Origin: a virus
Length of the DNA: 33,996 bases
Virus record (IMG/VR): IMGVR_UViG_3300032215_000074
Span: 1-33,996 of that record
Reading direction: 5' to 3' (one strand)
Shown: positions 1 to 6,922 of the stretch, one piece after another
Layout of the letters: every line of letters starts with the position of its first letter
Position numbering within the stretch: position 1 is the stretch's first letter
Notes under the pieces: model-generated
The model's database searches: none
Told to the model about the DNA's origin: nothing
What the model saw: only the letters and a program-made list of their open reading frames with translations
Made by a program: the position numbers and the translations under genes

Positions 1-17
1 TCTAAGTTGGAGGCAGC

Positions 18-893
18 GTGAAAGATTTATTTGGCGATGAAATTGTTGTGGATGAATTATTACGAGATAAATTTATAGAACCACCTTTTTCTGTTTTAGA
101 TACAAAAAGCGCAAGTTGGCAACAAAGAAAAAGAATTTGGATTAGCAGAGGCTTAAAAAGTGAAATTGGGCGAAATGTCGCTGCTATTGTTTCTGGAACT
201 GATTTATATCGTGATATTTCAAAAAAAGAAAATTACGACAATAAAGATAATTATGTAAGCGTATTTGATCCTGCATTGTGCGAAATTATTTATAAATGGT
301 TTTGTAAAGACGGTGGCAAAATTCTTGACCCGTTTGCAGGAGGAAGCGTAAGAGGCATAGTTGCTAATTATTTGGGATACAAATACACAGGGATTGACAT
401 TCGGCAAGAACAAATAAACAGCAATCGTGAGCAAGGTTTAGATATTTTAGGTGTAGAAAATCAACCAAATTGGTATGTTGGTGACAGTAATAAATTGCTT
501 AACGAAGGTTGGAATGATGAATTTGATTTAGTATTTAGTTGTCCACCTTATGCGGATTTAGAGGTTTATAGTGATTTAGACGGTGACATTAGCAACAAAC
601 CTTACAAAGAATTTTTATCATTATATGAAAGCATTATTGATAAAAGTTGCAAATTACTTCAGCGTGGAGGTTATGCTTGTTTTGTAGTCGGTGAGGTTCG
701 TGACAAAAATGGTTATTACATTGGTTTTGTGCCGGACACAATACGGGCGTTTGAAAAATGCGGTATGAGGTTTTATAACGAGGCAATATTGTTAAATCCC
801 GTAGCAAGCGCAAGTATGAGGGCCAATGGAAATATGAAAACAGAAAAATTGGTAAAAATTCATCAAAATGTTTTGATATTTAAAAAATTATGA
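18..893 (+). CDS. DNA methyltransferase (orphan, adenine- or cytosine-N type)
   Basis: Probable SAM-dependent DNA methyltransferase of 291 aa that would methylate an exocyclic amino group in phage or host DNA. Visible motifs are the SAM-binding loop DPFAGG (residues 104-109), the acidic ribose-binding GIDI (125-128) and a catalytic SCPPY (174-178), the form of motif IV seen in N4-cytosine/N6-adenine enzymes. The N-terminal stretch PPFSVLD...WQQRKRIW is typical of phage-borne modification methylases. The start is GTG at 18, chosen because GGAGG lies four bases upstream. No restriction endonuclease is adjacent, so protection against host restriction or a regulatory role is inferred. It overlaps the next gene by ATGA. 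Target specificity cannot be read from the sequence. Confidence 0.85.
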   Translation: MKDLFGDEIVVDELLRDKFIEPPFSVLDTKSASWQQRKRIWISRGLKSEIGRNVAAIVSGTDLYRDISKKENYDNKDNYVSVFDPALCEIIYKWFCKDGGKILDPFAGGSVRGIVANYLGYKYTGIDIRQEQINSNREQGLDILGVENQPNWYVGDSNKLLNEGWNDEFDLVFSCPPYADLEVYSDLDGDISNKPYKEFLSLYESIIDKSCKLLQRGGYACFVVGEVRDKNGYYIGFVPDTIRAFEKCGMRFYNEAILLNPVASASMRANGNMKTEKLVKIHQNVLIFKKL

Positions 894-1213
894 AAGACCA
901 ACACGATGCAATCGACTACATCTACACAACAGCACCGATATACGGCAAAGCTAAAGGTCGAGTTGCAGAACTGGAAACTTATAAACACAGCCTTCGGGCA
1001 ATTATGATGAGTAAGTCAATAGAAACAACTATTGGCGGTCAAGAGAAAGAAGCCCTTGCAAGCCCCGAATACCAAAACCTATGCAAAGCTATAGGCGAGG
1101 CTACAGAAACGGCTGAAACGCTTAAATGGCGGCTTGAGAGTGCCAAAATGAGGTTTGAGGCTTGGCGTAGTGAACAGGCAAACAATCGACAATTAGAGAA
1201 ATTAACAAAATGA
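890..1213 (+). CDS. Small helical phage protein, function unknown
   Basis: Hypothetical protein of 107 aa, translationally coupled to the methyltransferase through an ATGA overlap and to the next gene by another ATGA overlap. It is charged and almost entirely helix-forming, with a likely coiled coil over residues 20-105. It resembles small proteins found near recombination or modification genes in other phages (segments such as KSIETTIGGQEKEALASPEY), but I know no assigned biochemical function. There is no signal peptide, membrane segment or cysteine pattern. The coding call rests on the tight overlaps on both sides and protein-like composition. Confidence 0.8.
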   Translation: MKDQHDAIDYIYTTAPIYGKAKGRVAELETYKHSLRAIMMSKSIETTIGGQEKEALASPEYQNLCKAIGEATETAETLKWRLESAKMRFEAWRSEQANNRQLEKLTK

Positions 1214-1416
1214 CAGCAAACGACACCCAAACTGGCGGCTCTCATTACCAAGTCAAAATACAACCTTGGGACTACATTATTGAAAATAACTTAGGTTATT
1301 TAGAAGGCAATATCATAAAATATGTAACGAGGTACAAAGCAAAAGGTGGGGTTGAAGATTTAAAGAAAGCGCAACATTACTTAAGTAAACTAATTGAAAT
1401 TAACTCAAAGGATTGA
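1210..1416 (+). CDS. DUF3310-family small protein
   Basis: A 68-aa protein matching the DUF3310 pattern: GGSHY near the N-terminus (residues 9-13), then QPWDYI, then an IIKYVTRYKAKGG segment followed by a short helix. DUF3310 proteins are widespread in phages and are often annotated as nucleotide kinase-like. Their activity is not established, so I give no function. It starts by ATGA overlap with the previous gene and ends just before the ATG at 1418, within a chain of coupled small genes. Confidence 0.85.
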   Translation: MTANDTQTGGSHYQVKIQPWDYIIENNLGYLEGNIIKYVTRYKAKGGVEDLKKAQHYLSKLIEINSKD

Positions 1417-1417
1417 C

Positions 1418-1588
1418 ATGGCTATTACCTTTTATTCTGAGCAAGAAGATGGTACTGAAGTGCTGATTACAACCGAGCATGAAGGATTAAACGAAATTTT
1501 TGAAGTATTTAAAAACTTTCTTAAAGCCAACGGTTACGATCCTGACGTTTATGACTTTTCAAACGAACAACTAGACTTTGATGAGTAG
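1418..1588 (+). CDS. Small acidic hypothetical protein
   Basis: Protein of 56 aa, very acidic, ending in a D/E-rich tail. An in-frame TTG exists at 1394, but the ATG at 1418 is preferred: it lies one base after the stop of the previous gene and has AAAGG about six bases upstream. No motif is recognised. It overlaps the next small gene by eight bases (1581-1588), consistent with translational coupling. Confidence 0.7.
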   Translation: MAITFYSEQEDGTEVLITTEHEGLNEIFEVFKNFLKANGYDPDVYDFSNEQLDFDE

Positions 1589-1724
1589 TTGGTTAATAGT
1601 GCTGACAGGCTCTATATACGCCTTCATCAGCGTTGAACAACTATTTAAGGGTAATGTACCCATGTCGGTAACTTACGCAGGATACGCCCTTGGCAATGTC
1701 GGCTTGTATTGGATGGCAAAGTGA
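1581..1724 (+). CDS. Small two-helix membrane protein
   Basis: A 47-aa reading frame starting at the ATG inside the end of the previous gene. It has two hydrophobic segments, roughly residues 4-18 (WLIVLTGSIYAFI) and 29-46 (VTYAGYALGNVGLYWMA), separated by a short polar loop, so an inner-membrane hairpin is likely. Similar tiny membrane proteins occur in early or accessory regions of other phages; the function is unknown. Coding support is the unbroken chain of start-stop overlaps (1581/1588, 1721/1724) and the coherent membrane pattern. Confidence 0.65.
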   Translation: MSSWLIVLTGSIYAFISVEQLFKGNVPMSVTYAGYALGNVGLYWMAK

Positions 1725-1828
1725 TCTATTTGTTAACGGCTTTTGTGTTATGCCACCTTGAAGCAGCGTGGGGCTGGTGGGTAACCTTTGGTTTATGCTT
1801 AATTATTGATGCGTTAAGGCGTTTATGA
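1721..1828 (+). CDS. Very small membrane protein (35 aa)
   Basis: A 35-aa frame starting with GTG in the GTGA overlap with the preceding stop and ending in an ATGA overlap with the next gene. Most of it is hydrophobic (MIYLLTAFVLC, then WGWWVTFGLCLIIDAL), followed by a positive tail RRL, which fits one or two membrane passes with the C-terminus inside. Function unknown. The double overlap is the main evidence that it is translated. Confidence 0.5.
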   Translation: MIYLLTAFVLCHLEAAWGWWVTFGLCLIIDALRRL

Positions 1829-1995
1829 ATGACTATTCTGAATGTTTGATTAAGATCAACGCAGGTTTAAACGATTACCGCAATGCTATTTTGCGTAACA
1901 ATATGTTTGAAGCCTTTAAAATTGCTGAAGATTTAAAACATTTGTGTCAATGGCTTGAAGGTTGGACGTATCAAAAGGTCAAAAGTGGTAACTAA
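1825..1995 (+). CDS. Small helical hypothetical protein
   Basis: A 56-aa frame beginning in an ATGA overlap with the tiny membrane protein gene. It is predicted soluble and helical, with aromatic residues near the end (WLEGWTYQ). Its 3' end overlaps the start of the Ref-like nuclease gene by up to 41 bases, depending on which nuclease start is used. No family is recognised. Confidence 0.55.
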   Translation: MNDYSECLIKINAGLNDYRNAILRNNMFEAFKIAEDLKHLCQWLEGWTYQKVKSGN

Positions 1996-2248
1996 GACCG
2001 AAAAGAAACATTACGACAAACTTGCCCAGATTGGTTGCGTGCTTTGTAAACATTTGGGTTATGGCGAAACACCTGCCCACATTCACCATATACGCAGGCT
2101 AGGCATGAAACGCAGCAATGCAAACGTTATTCCGTTGTGTCCTGAACACCACACGGGCAAAACTGGCGTGCATGGGTTAGGCAGAAAAGCGTTTGAATCA
2201 ACCTATGGGTTAACAGAAGATGATCTTTTATTAACCTATTGTTCATAG
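1955..2248 (+). CDS. Ref-like (RecA-dependent) HNH-type nuclease
   Basis: A basic protein of up to 97 aa resembling the phage Ref family (recombination enhancement function, a RecA-dependent nuclease of phage P1), with the same order of metal-binding residues: CVLC near residue 28, an HIHHIRR block, then LCPEHH and a GVHG segment. Ref proteins cut DNA at RecA filaments; that role here is inference from the family. The TTG start at 1955 has no ribosome-binding site. GTG at 1985, with AAAAGG six bases upstream, is an equally good start and would give 87 aa with all metal ligands kept. Its last six bases overlap the convergent SprT-like gene. Confidence 0.75.
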   Translation: MKVGRIKRSKVVTKTEKKHYDKLAQIGCVLCKHLGYGETPAHIHHIRRLGMKRSNANVIPLCPEHHTGKTGVHGLGRKAFESTYGLTEDDLLLTYCS

Positions 2249-2587
2249 TTCAAGCGGATCGAACCCCAATTCATTGCTAATTTGTGCCGCTAATTTGCGA
2301 AATACATTGTCATGTTTGTCCCATTTTGACGTATTGGCACGTTTAAGGTGAATCATTTCATGAGCAAGAGTACGGATAACGGTGGATAAATGACCGTTTT
2401 TAGCTCGACTAATAGTTATTTGGTGCTTTTCGGTAATATCGCAAAAAAGATATGTACCCATAGCGTCAAGTTCGTTGGTAACCTTAAACTCAATAGATGA
2501 TATTTCCGGTAGATGCCAACCATTAAAAGGCTTGAGCGTTTTAAGCATTGAATAGATTGACTCAAGCATTTTGGAGGTCAGTTTCAT
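2243..2587 (-). CDS. SprT-like zinc metalloprotease domain protein
   Basis: Protein of 114 aa with the zincin motif HEMIH (H76, E77, H80) followed by a conserved downstream histidine (KWDKHD, about residue 92), the arrangement seen in SprT/Spartan-type domains. Spartan relatives cleave DNA-crosslinked proteins. The phage protein is a minimal version without the C-terminal zinc ribbon, so the substrate is uncertain. Its start lies one base beyond the stop of the phosphoesterase gene, so the two probably form one leftward transcript. It converges on the Ref-like gene with a 6-bp overlap. Confidence 0.8.
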   Translation of the reverse strand: MKLTSKMLESIYSMLKTLKPFNGWHLPEISSIEFKVTNELDAMGTYLFCDITEKHQITISRAKNGHLSTVIRTLAHEMIHLKRANTSKWDKHDNVFRKLAAQISNELGFDPLEL

Positions 2588-2588
2588 G

Positions 2589-3548
2589 CTAAACCTTTAC
2601 GATTTTGCCACGGAACACCACTTCATCTTCGCCAAACACTTGAACCAGTTCGGGCATTAACAACTTGCCCCTATCCCAAGTTAACACGGCGAACCCTGAA
2701 CGCCAATCTTTCGGATTGTCTTCGGTATAGTCAGCAAACTGCATATTGTTAGGTTCTGCAAGCGTTCCAGTTTGAACGCCATATCGAGTGCCGTTGTAAT
2801 CGGTAATGGGTTGAACGGCGAGTACATGGGTATGGCCCGTAACTATAGACGTACCGCTATGCAAAGTCGCGTTATAACCTGCATACTTGCCACCGCCTTT
2901 AAATCGGTGCTTGATGCAAACATCTTCGTTAACCCAATATGACCAACAAGGTTGCCATCGGGGAAAATGGTCTTTAAGGGTAAAGCCTTGTACACCTTCG
3001 TAGGCCGAGGCTTGATTGGCCAACATAGTTTCAAAGCGTGCATCGTGATTGCCTAAAGTCCAAATTAACGGGCATTTTGTAATGTCTTCAATTTTGCCCA
3101 AATAGAACTTGCAAGCCTCTAATTCATCTTTAACCGTGGGTTTGGAATCCCATCCAATGCGTGGGTAACGAGATACACTTCCTCCGTCAAAGGCATCCCC
3201 GTTGTTTACAATTACGGTTGGTCGTAGTAATTTAATGAAATGAATCAATGCTTTAAAGGCTGTGGTGGTATCGTCAGGCCAAAAGTGAGCGTCTGAAAAT
3301 ACAATTACTATGCCTTTTTCAATGTCAATGCCACGGCGAATGTTGCCAGGCGTGTCGTGGATCTTTTTGACAAAGGCGTTTTGTTGCGAATTATGGGTAA
3401 ATAATTGAATATTATGCTTAAATTCAATGGATCGCCTACGAGTGTAAACATTTCTTAAAGCAATTTTTAATCTTTCTGCAACTAATCCTGGGCTACCTAA
3501 TTCATTCCAAACCTTAATAAATTCATCATCGGTATACACAATTGACAT
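2589..3548 (-). CDS. Calcineurin-like metallophosphoesterase
   Basis: A 319-aa two-metal phosphoesterase. The canonical blocks are in order: SDAH (85-88, where the usual DxH is present), NNGDAFDG (115-122), GNHD (166-169) and GHTH (238-241). The first 50 or so residues look like a small HTH-like helical domain (DEFIKVWNELGSPGLVAERL), suggesting a DNA-binding or targeting module ahead of the catalytic domain. The family includes nucleases, nucleotide phosphatases and protein phosphatases; the substrate is unknown. AGGG seven bases ahead of the ATG supports the start. The divergent nuclease gene begins only 11 bases away. Confidence 0.85.
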   Translation of the reverse strand: MSIVYTDDEFIKVWNELGSPGLVAERLKIALRNVYTRRRSIEFKHNIQLFTHNSQQNAFVKKIHDTPGNIRRGIDIEKGIVIVFSDAHFWPDDTTTAFKALIHFIKLLRPTVIVNNGDAFDGGSVSRYPRIGWDSKPTVKDELEACKFYLGKIEDITKCPLIWTLGNHDARFETMLANQASAYEGVQGFTLKDHFPRWQPCWSYWVNEDVCIKHRFKGGGKYAGYNATLHSGTSIVTGHTHVLAVQPITDYNGTRYGVQTGTLAEPNNMQFADYTEDNPKDWRSGFAVLTWDRGKLLMPELVQVFGEDEVVFRGKIVKV

Positions 3549-3553
3549 AAAAT
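3548..3553 (+). promoter_or_regulatory. Possible -10 box for a leaderless nuclease transcript
   Basis: TAAAAT sits six bases before the ATG of the nuclease gene. If it is a -10 element, transcription begins at about the A of the ATG. The region 17 bp upstream has no good -35, so this is a weak call made mainly because no ribosome-binding site is present. Confidence 0.3.
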
Positions 3554-3559
3554 TACCCT

Positions 3560-3826
3560 ATGAGAGCAAAACGAGTCGATACGAATCAAAAGGATATTGT
3601 GAACGCTTTGAAAATGTTTGGCGCTACTGTCGTCGATCTTTCAAGTGTCGGCAAAGGTTGCCCAGACTTACTAATGGGATTTAATAACAAAACCTATCTT
3701 ATTGAAGTAAAACGAGATAGTAAAGCGAAATTTACCCCACAGCAATTACAGTTTAATGAATTATGGTGCGGCGGTTTGGTGGTTCGAGTAGAAACAGTTC
3801 AAGATGCACTTGCTCTGTTAAATTAA
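3560..3826 (+). CDS. VRR-NUC-like PD-(D/E)XK nuclease
   Basis: An 88-aa compact nuclease of the PD-(D/E)XK fold, close to VRR-NUC or Holliday-junction-resolvase-like phage proteins. The catalytic blocks are GCPD (33-36) and IEVK (48-51), preceded by a helix with Q10 and followed by a QLQF helix. It probably cuts branched or recombination DNA; activity is inferred from the family. The ATG has no Shine-Dalgarno sequence. A TAAAAT box at 3548-3553 lies exactly where a -10 would place transcription at the ATG, so the message may be leaderless. Confidence 0.8.
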   Translation: MRAKRVDTNQKDIVNALKMFGATVVDLSSVGKGCPDLLMGFNNKTYLIEVKRDSKAKFTPQQLQFNELWCGGLVVRVETVQDALALLN

Positions 3827-3855
3827 ATGCAAAAGGTTTAAAATCGGTATAACTG

Positions 3856-3883
3856 TTGCACATAGCTTTAATTTTAGTAAAAT
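3856..3883 (+). promoter_or_regulatory. Sigma70-like promoter before the small-protein/packaging operon
   Basis: TTGCAC (3856-3861), a 16-bp spacer and TAAAAT (3878-3883) lie in the gap before the gene at 3912, in AT-rich surroundings. AGGA at 3900-3903 supplies the ribosome-binding site eight bases before the ATG. This is the best candidate on sequence for a start of the late transcript. Confidence 0.5.
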
Positions 3884-3911
3884 ACATTTACCTTAATTTA
3901 GGACGAATATA

Positions 3912-4238
3912 ATGGCCTACGAAAAAATGCCCAAAGGTGTTGCATCAAGTGATCGCACCGGCACAAAGAAAATTGTCGCGTCAAAAGTTGACAAAGAAGA
4001 ATTCCATAGCGGCGCATCGGGCGAGAAAATGCCTAAAGGTGTCCTAGCATCAGATACAAGCGGCGAGCGTAAGCGTCCTATTGCTGGTGGTGTCGGAATG
4101 GGCAAAGCTGATGGCATCGGCGCACGCGAAGCCGGTCATATGGGCAAGCACGACGGTCGCTTGGGCGAAATGAAAGGTCATATGGGCGAGAAAGTCGTCT
4201 ATGACCACAAACGCGTCGAGCACGACCAAGACTGCTAA
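3912..4238 (+). CDS. Gly/Lys-rich repeat protein, function unknown
   Basis: A 108-aa, highly polar, basic protein with little predicted fold. It has an internal duplication: EKMPKGVASSD near residue 4 and EKMPKGVLASD near residue 38. A later part is rich in HMGK/HMGE-type units (AGHMGKHDGRLGEMKGHMGE). It ends in cysteine. It has its own promoter-like sequence and a good AGGA ribosome-binding site. Similar Gly/Lys-rich proteins sit upstream of terminase genes in other phages without known function. Binding to DNA or RNA through its basic character is possible but unproven. Confidence 0.75.
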   Translation: MAYEKMPKGVASSDRTGTKKIVASKVDKEEFHSGASGEKMPKGVLASDTSGERKRPIAGGVGMGKADGIGAREAGHMGKHDGRLGEMKGHMGEKVVYDHKRVEHDQDC

Positions 4239-4247
4239 ACGCAGCCG

Positions 4248-4265
4248 GTGGTGTTAGCGCACCAC
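4248..4265 (+). other. Hairpin flanked by a 9-bp direct repeat
   Basis: GTGGTG-TTAGCG-CACCAC forms a perfect 6-bp stem in the short gap after the repeat protein gene. It has no T tract, so it is not a classical terminator. GACTGCTAA occurs on both sides (4230-4238 and 4267-4275). It may stabilise the mRNA 3' end or be a recombination scar. Confidence 0.4.
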
Positions 4266-4297
4266 AGACTGCTAATCAGACATAAAAAGGCTTATGA

Positions 4298-4510
4298 ATG
4301 ACTGCTATCAATTCTAGTGCTAGTTGTTACGACTGTCTATTTTGGCTGCGTGGTGATGTCCACGGTCAATGTAGACGGTATCCTATTCATCATTTAAAAC
4401 ACATGAATGAATGGTGCGGCGAGTATTCAAAGATACTCGTAAGCGTAGAACCCTACGAAGAAGTCATTAAAAAGCGTGGCAGACCCGCAAAGAAGGCTGT
4501 TTATGCTTAG
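4298..4510 (+). CDS. Small cysteine-rich protein with AT-hook
   Basis: A 70-aa protein with C10-x2-C13, C25 and C40, a plausible four-cysteine metal or Fe-S site, followed by an AT-hook core KKRGRPAKK near residues 58-66 that would bind the minor groove of AT-rich DNA. AAAAGG ahead of the ATG supports the start. It overlaps the GroES-like gene by eight bases. A nucleic-acid-binding role is inferred from the hook; no enzymatic motif is seen. Confidence 0.75.
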   Translation: MTAINSSASCYDCLFWLRGDVHGQCRRYPIHHLKHMNEWCGEYSKILVSVEPYEEVIKKRGRPAKKAVYA

Positions 4511-4781
4511 GCCGCTAAAAGACAAAATTGTCGTTAAACCCGATGTAAGGGTAAAAAGTTCAATTATTGAAGTCATAATGTCTGAAAAAGACAACATGGG
4601 CGAAGTAATTGCTGTCGGGCCACTCGCTGCTGATAAACTCGAAGTGGGTGATTACGTTCGCTTTGGGACGATGGGTAAGGATGAATACCTGAGTTATCAC
4701 GAATACTTTGAAAACAATACACGTTATCTTGTTATGTCTTGGCAAGATGTTTGTTTTATTGAGGAAAATCATGCCGCTTAA
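4503..4781 (+). CDS. GroES-like co-chaperonin (Cpn10 fold)
   Basis: A 92-aa protein that reads as a phage GroES: N-terminal LRPLKDKIVVKPD, a mobile-loop region near residues 14-24, GEVIAVGP and VGDYVRFGTM in the beta-barrel, and a C-terminal strand pair. GroES relatives cap GroEL, and phage T4 Gp31 is the known case in which a phage version is needed to fold the capsid protein. A similar job for the coat protein is inferred. Its place just ahead of the packaging and head genes fits. The ATG at 4503 lies inside the previous gene, with AAGAAGG upstream. Confidence 0.75.
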   Translation: MLRPLKDKIVVKPDVRVKSSIIEVIMSEKDNMGEVIAVGPLAADKLEVGDYVRFGTMGKDEYLSYHEYFENNTRYLVMSWQDVCFIEENHAA

Positions 4782-4914
4782 AAAATCAGCAAGCCCAAAA
4801 GCATTTAAATCAAACATTAAAACCGAAGTCGCTGCGGGTAAACCCGTAAAGCAAGCCGTGGCAATTGCTTACGCTGAAAAACGTGAAGCAGAAAAGAAAG
4901 GGAAAAAGAAATGA
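4771..4914 (+). CDS. Small lysine-rich protein
   Basis: A 47-aa, strongly basic protein (PLKKSASPKAFKSN... ending in KKGKKK). Proteins of this pattern, with VAAGKPVKQAVAIAYA in the middle, are extremely common next to terminase genes in phages, but no function is assigned. The ATG overlaps the GroES-like gene, and GAGG stands about seven bases upstream. It couples to the following gene by ATGA. Confidence 0.75.
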   Translation: MPLKKSASPKAFKSNIKTEVAAGKPVKQAVAIAYAEKREAEKKGKKK

Positions 4915-5066
4915 CATTAGATTTAACAATCCAACAATGGAACTTTATCGCCGCAGCATTGCGCGAGTTTCCTGCAATCATTGCTAAAACATCTGAAGAA
5001 ATCTTAGCTGAGATGGCAAAGCAAGCTACGCCTGCTGAACCAATTGAGCCAACAAATGAATCCTAA
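4911..5066 (+). CDS. Small helical hypothetical protein
   Basis: A 51-aa frame starting in the ATGA overlap with the lysine-rich gene and overlapping the next gene by 11 bases. It is helical and mildly acidic, with a Pro/Glu tail (TPAEPIEPTNES). No family is recognised. The GGGAAAAAG just upstream is an adequate ribosome-binding site. Confidence 0.65.
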   Translation: MTLDLTIQQWNFIAAALREFPAIIAKTSEEILAEMAKQATPAEPIEPTNES

Positions 5067-5253
5067 CGTTTACTTACCTTATCCAAGTCCGCAAAACACT
5101 TTAGAACTAAATGAAGATGTAGCGGCATTGTTGAATCAGCCAGGCGTGCCATTGCAATTATTGAATGAATACAACGCTGTAATGGCAAATCCACAAACCC
5201 AAGTAACTATTGATGAAACTGAGGCAAACTCAGATTCAATGGACAATGAGTAA
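5056..5253 (+). CDS. Small hypothetical protein upstream of terminase
   Basis: A 65-aa acidic protein. The ATG at 5056 is preferred over a TTG at 5044. It has a proline-rich N-terminus (NPNVYLPYPSP) and a short helical core. It overlaps the terminase small-subunit gene by eight bases. Possibly a packaging accessory given the location, but nothing in the sequence shows this. Confidence 0.65.
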   Translation: MNPNVYLPYPSPQNTLELNEDVAALLNQPGVPLQLLNEYNAVMANPQTQVTIDETEANSDSMDNE

Positions 5254-5650
5254 TCCTGTAGGTAGACCAACTCTTTATGACCCATCGTTATGTGAGCGAG
5301 TAATCGCTTTGGGGAAACTAGGCAAAAGCATTGAACAAATTGCTTGCGAGTTAGGGTTTTCCACTAGAGTATTGTTTAAATGGCGTGACGAACACGAAGA
5401 ATTTATGCACGCCATGAGCGATGCTAAGGAATATGAACAGGTTTGGTGGGAAAGTATTGCCCAAACGCACATGATTGAGGAAAAAGACGCAGCGAAGCTA
5501 AATGCTTCAATTTGGTCGCGCTCGATGGCTGCACGATTCCCCAAGAAATACCGCGAATCAACAAAGACAGAGATTACAGGCGCAGATGGCGCACCACTAT
5601 TGCAGGGAATTGAAGTATCGTTTGTAACGCCTGAAAAGCGCGATGAGTGA
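5246..5650 (+). CDS. terS: Terminase small subunit
   Basis: A 134-aa DNA-packaging recognition protein. The N-terminal VGRPTLYDP lead-in is followed by an HTH (about residues 18-45: LGKLGKSIEQIACELGFS, then LFKWRDEHEEF), a helical oligomerisation core with W/E-rich helices, and an extended tail ending close to the large-subunit start. Small subunits of this kind form rings that bind pac DNA and regulate the motor. The ATG at 5246 is chosen rather than upstream in-frame codons because it sits in the overlap with the previous stop. Confidence 0.85.
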   Translation: MSNPVGRPTLYDPSLCERVIALGKLGKSIEQIACELGFSTRVLFKWRDEHEEFMHAMSDAKEYEQVWWESIAQTHMIEEKDAAKLNASIWSRSMAARFPKKYRESTKTEITGADGAPLLQGIEVSFVTPEKRDE

Positions 5651-6920
5651 ATTACAGGCAGCAATAGCTAAGGCACAGTTTCCTGTCAAACTGGCTTGTT
5701 TGTTCGAAAAGTCTAGATATAAAGTTTTACACGGCGGTCGAGGCGGCGCTAAGTCTTGGGGTGTGGCTAGGGCGCTATTGATCCTCGGTGCTAAATCACA
5801 ATTGCGTATCCTTTGTGCGCGAGAATTTCAAACTTCAATTAAAGATTCCGTCCACAAATTGCTGTCAGATCAGATCATTGATCTAGGTTTAATATCGTTT
5901 TATGAGATTACTCAAACGTCAATTCGTGGTAAAAATGGTACAGAATTTGCGTTTAGTGGCTTAAAAAATAACGTTACAAACATAAAATCGTTTGAAGGTG
6001 TCGATATTTGCTGGGTTGAGGAAGCCCAGTCGGTATCAAAACGATCATGGGATGTATTGATTCCAACGATCAGAAAACAAGATTCAGAGATATGGATTAC
6101 TTTTAATCCTGAATTGGAGTCTGACGAAACATATCAAAGATTTGTATTAAAACCGCCTGAAAATGCGATTATTCAAAAGATTGGTTGGCAAGACAATCCG
6201 TGGTTTCCTGAAACGCTAGATTTAGAGCGTCGGTCGTTGCACATGCGCGATCAGGAAAGCTATAACACGGTTTGGGAAGGCGTTTGCCGACAGACTGTAG
6301 ATGGCGCTGTATTTGCCCGTGAAATGCAGATGGCTGAGTTACAAGGCAGAATTACAAAGGTCAATTATGATCCAATGAAGCCTGTACACGCTGTCTTTGA
6401 CTTGGGTTGGGCAGACTCAACGGCTATTTGGTTCGTTCAATTTGTGGGGATGGAGACCAGGCTGATTCGCTATATGGAGAACAGTCAGCAAACAATTTCT
6501 TGGTATTTGGCGCAAATGCAAACCTATGGATACATCTACGATACGCTGTGGTTGCCTCACGATGCTGAAAACAAAACCCTTGCAGCAGCAGGCAGAACAA
6601 TCGAGGAAATCGTCCGAAACTCAGGGTTTAAGACCAGAATTATCGGGAAAACGCCAATTGTCGATTCTATTAACGCGGCGAGAACAATTTTCACAAACTG
6701 TTGGTTTGATAGAGAAAATTGCCACGATGGATTACAATGTTTAAGACATTATCGGTATGAAGTCGATCCTGATAGCAAACAATTCAGCAAAACACCTGTG
6801 CATGACTCATATTCTCACGGTGCTGATGCGTTCAGGTATATAGGATTGATGATTACTGAATCGAAAGAAAAACGGGTAAGAAAACCCACATACACCGCAC
6901 CTGGCAACTGGATGGGCTGA
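5643..6920 (+). CDS. terL: Terminase large subunit (packaging ATPase/nuclease)
   Basis: The 425-aa motor that pumps DNA into the procapsid and cuts the concatemer. The ATPase domain shows Walker A GGRGGAKS (31-38), Walker B ICWVEE (122-127) and a coupling-like ITFNPE block. The RNase H-like nuclease domain has acidic residues at FDLGWADS, LPHDAEN and DSYSHGADAFRY. It belongs to the PBSX/P22-like Terminase_3/6 type. It starts eight bases inside the small-subunit gene and is followed after two bases by the portal gene. Length and motif set are complete, so it should be functional. Confidence 0.95.
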   Translation: MSELQAAIAKAQFPVKLACLFEKSRYKVLHGGRGGAKSWGVARALLILGAKSQLRILCAREFQTSIKDSVHKLLSDQIIDLGLISFYEITQTSIRGKNGTEFAFSGLKNNVTNIKSFEGVDICWVEEAQSVSKRSWDVLIPTIRKQDSEIWITFNPELESDETYQRFVLKPPENAIIQKIGWQDNPWFPETLDLERRSLHMRDQESYNTVWEGVCRQTVDGAVFAREMQMAELQGRITKVNYDPMKPVHAVFDLGWADSTAIWFVQFVGMETRLIRYMENSQQTISWYLAQMQTYGYIYDTLWLPHDAENKTLAAAGRTIEEIVRNSGFKTRIIGKTPIVDSINAARTIFTNCWFDRENCHDGLQCLRHYRYEVDPDSKQFSKTPVHDSYSHGADAFRYIGLMITESKEKRVRKPTYTAPGNWMG

Positions 6921-6922
6921 AC

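Noticed and set aside
3542-3547. TTGACA as a -35 for the nuclease gene
   Set aside because: A -10 at the right spacing would fall inside the coding sequence and no match is present there.
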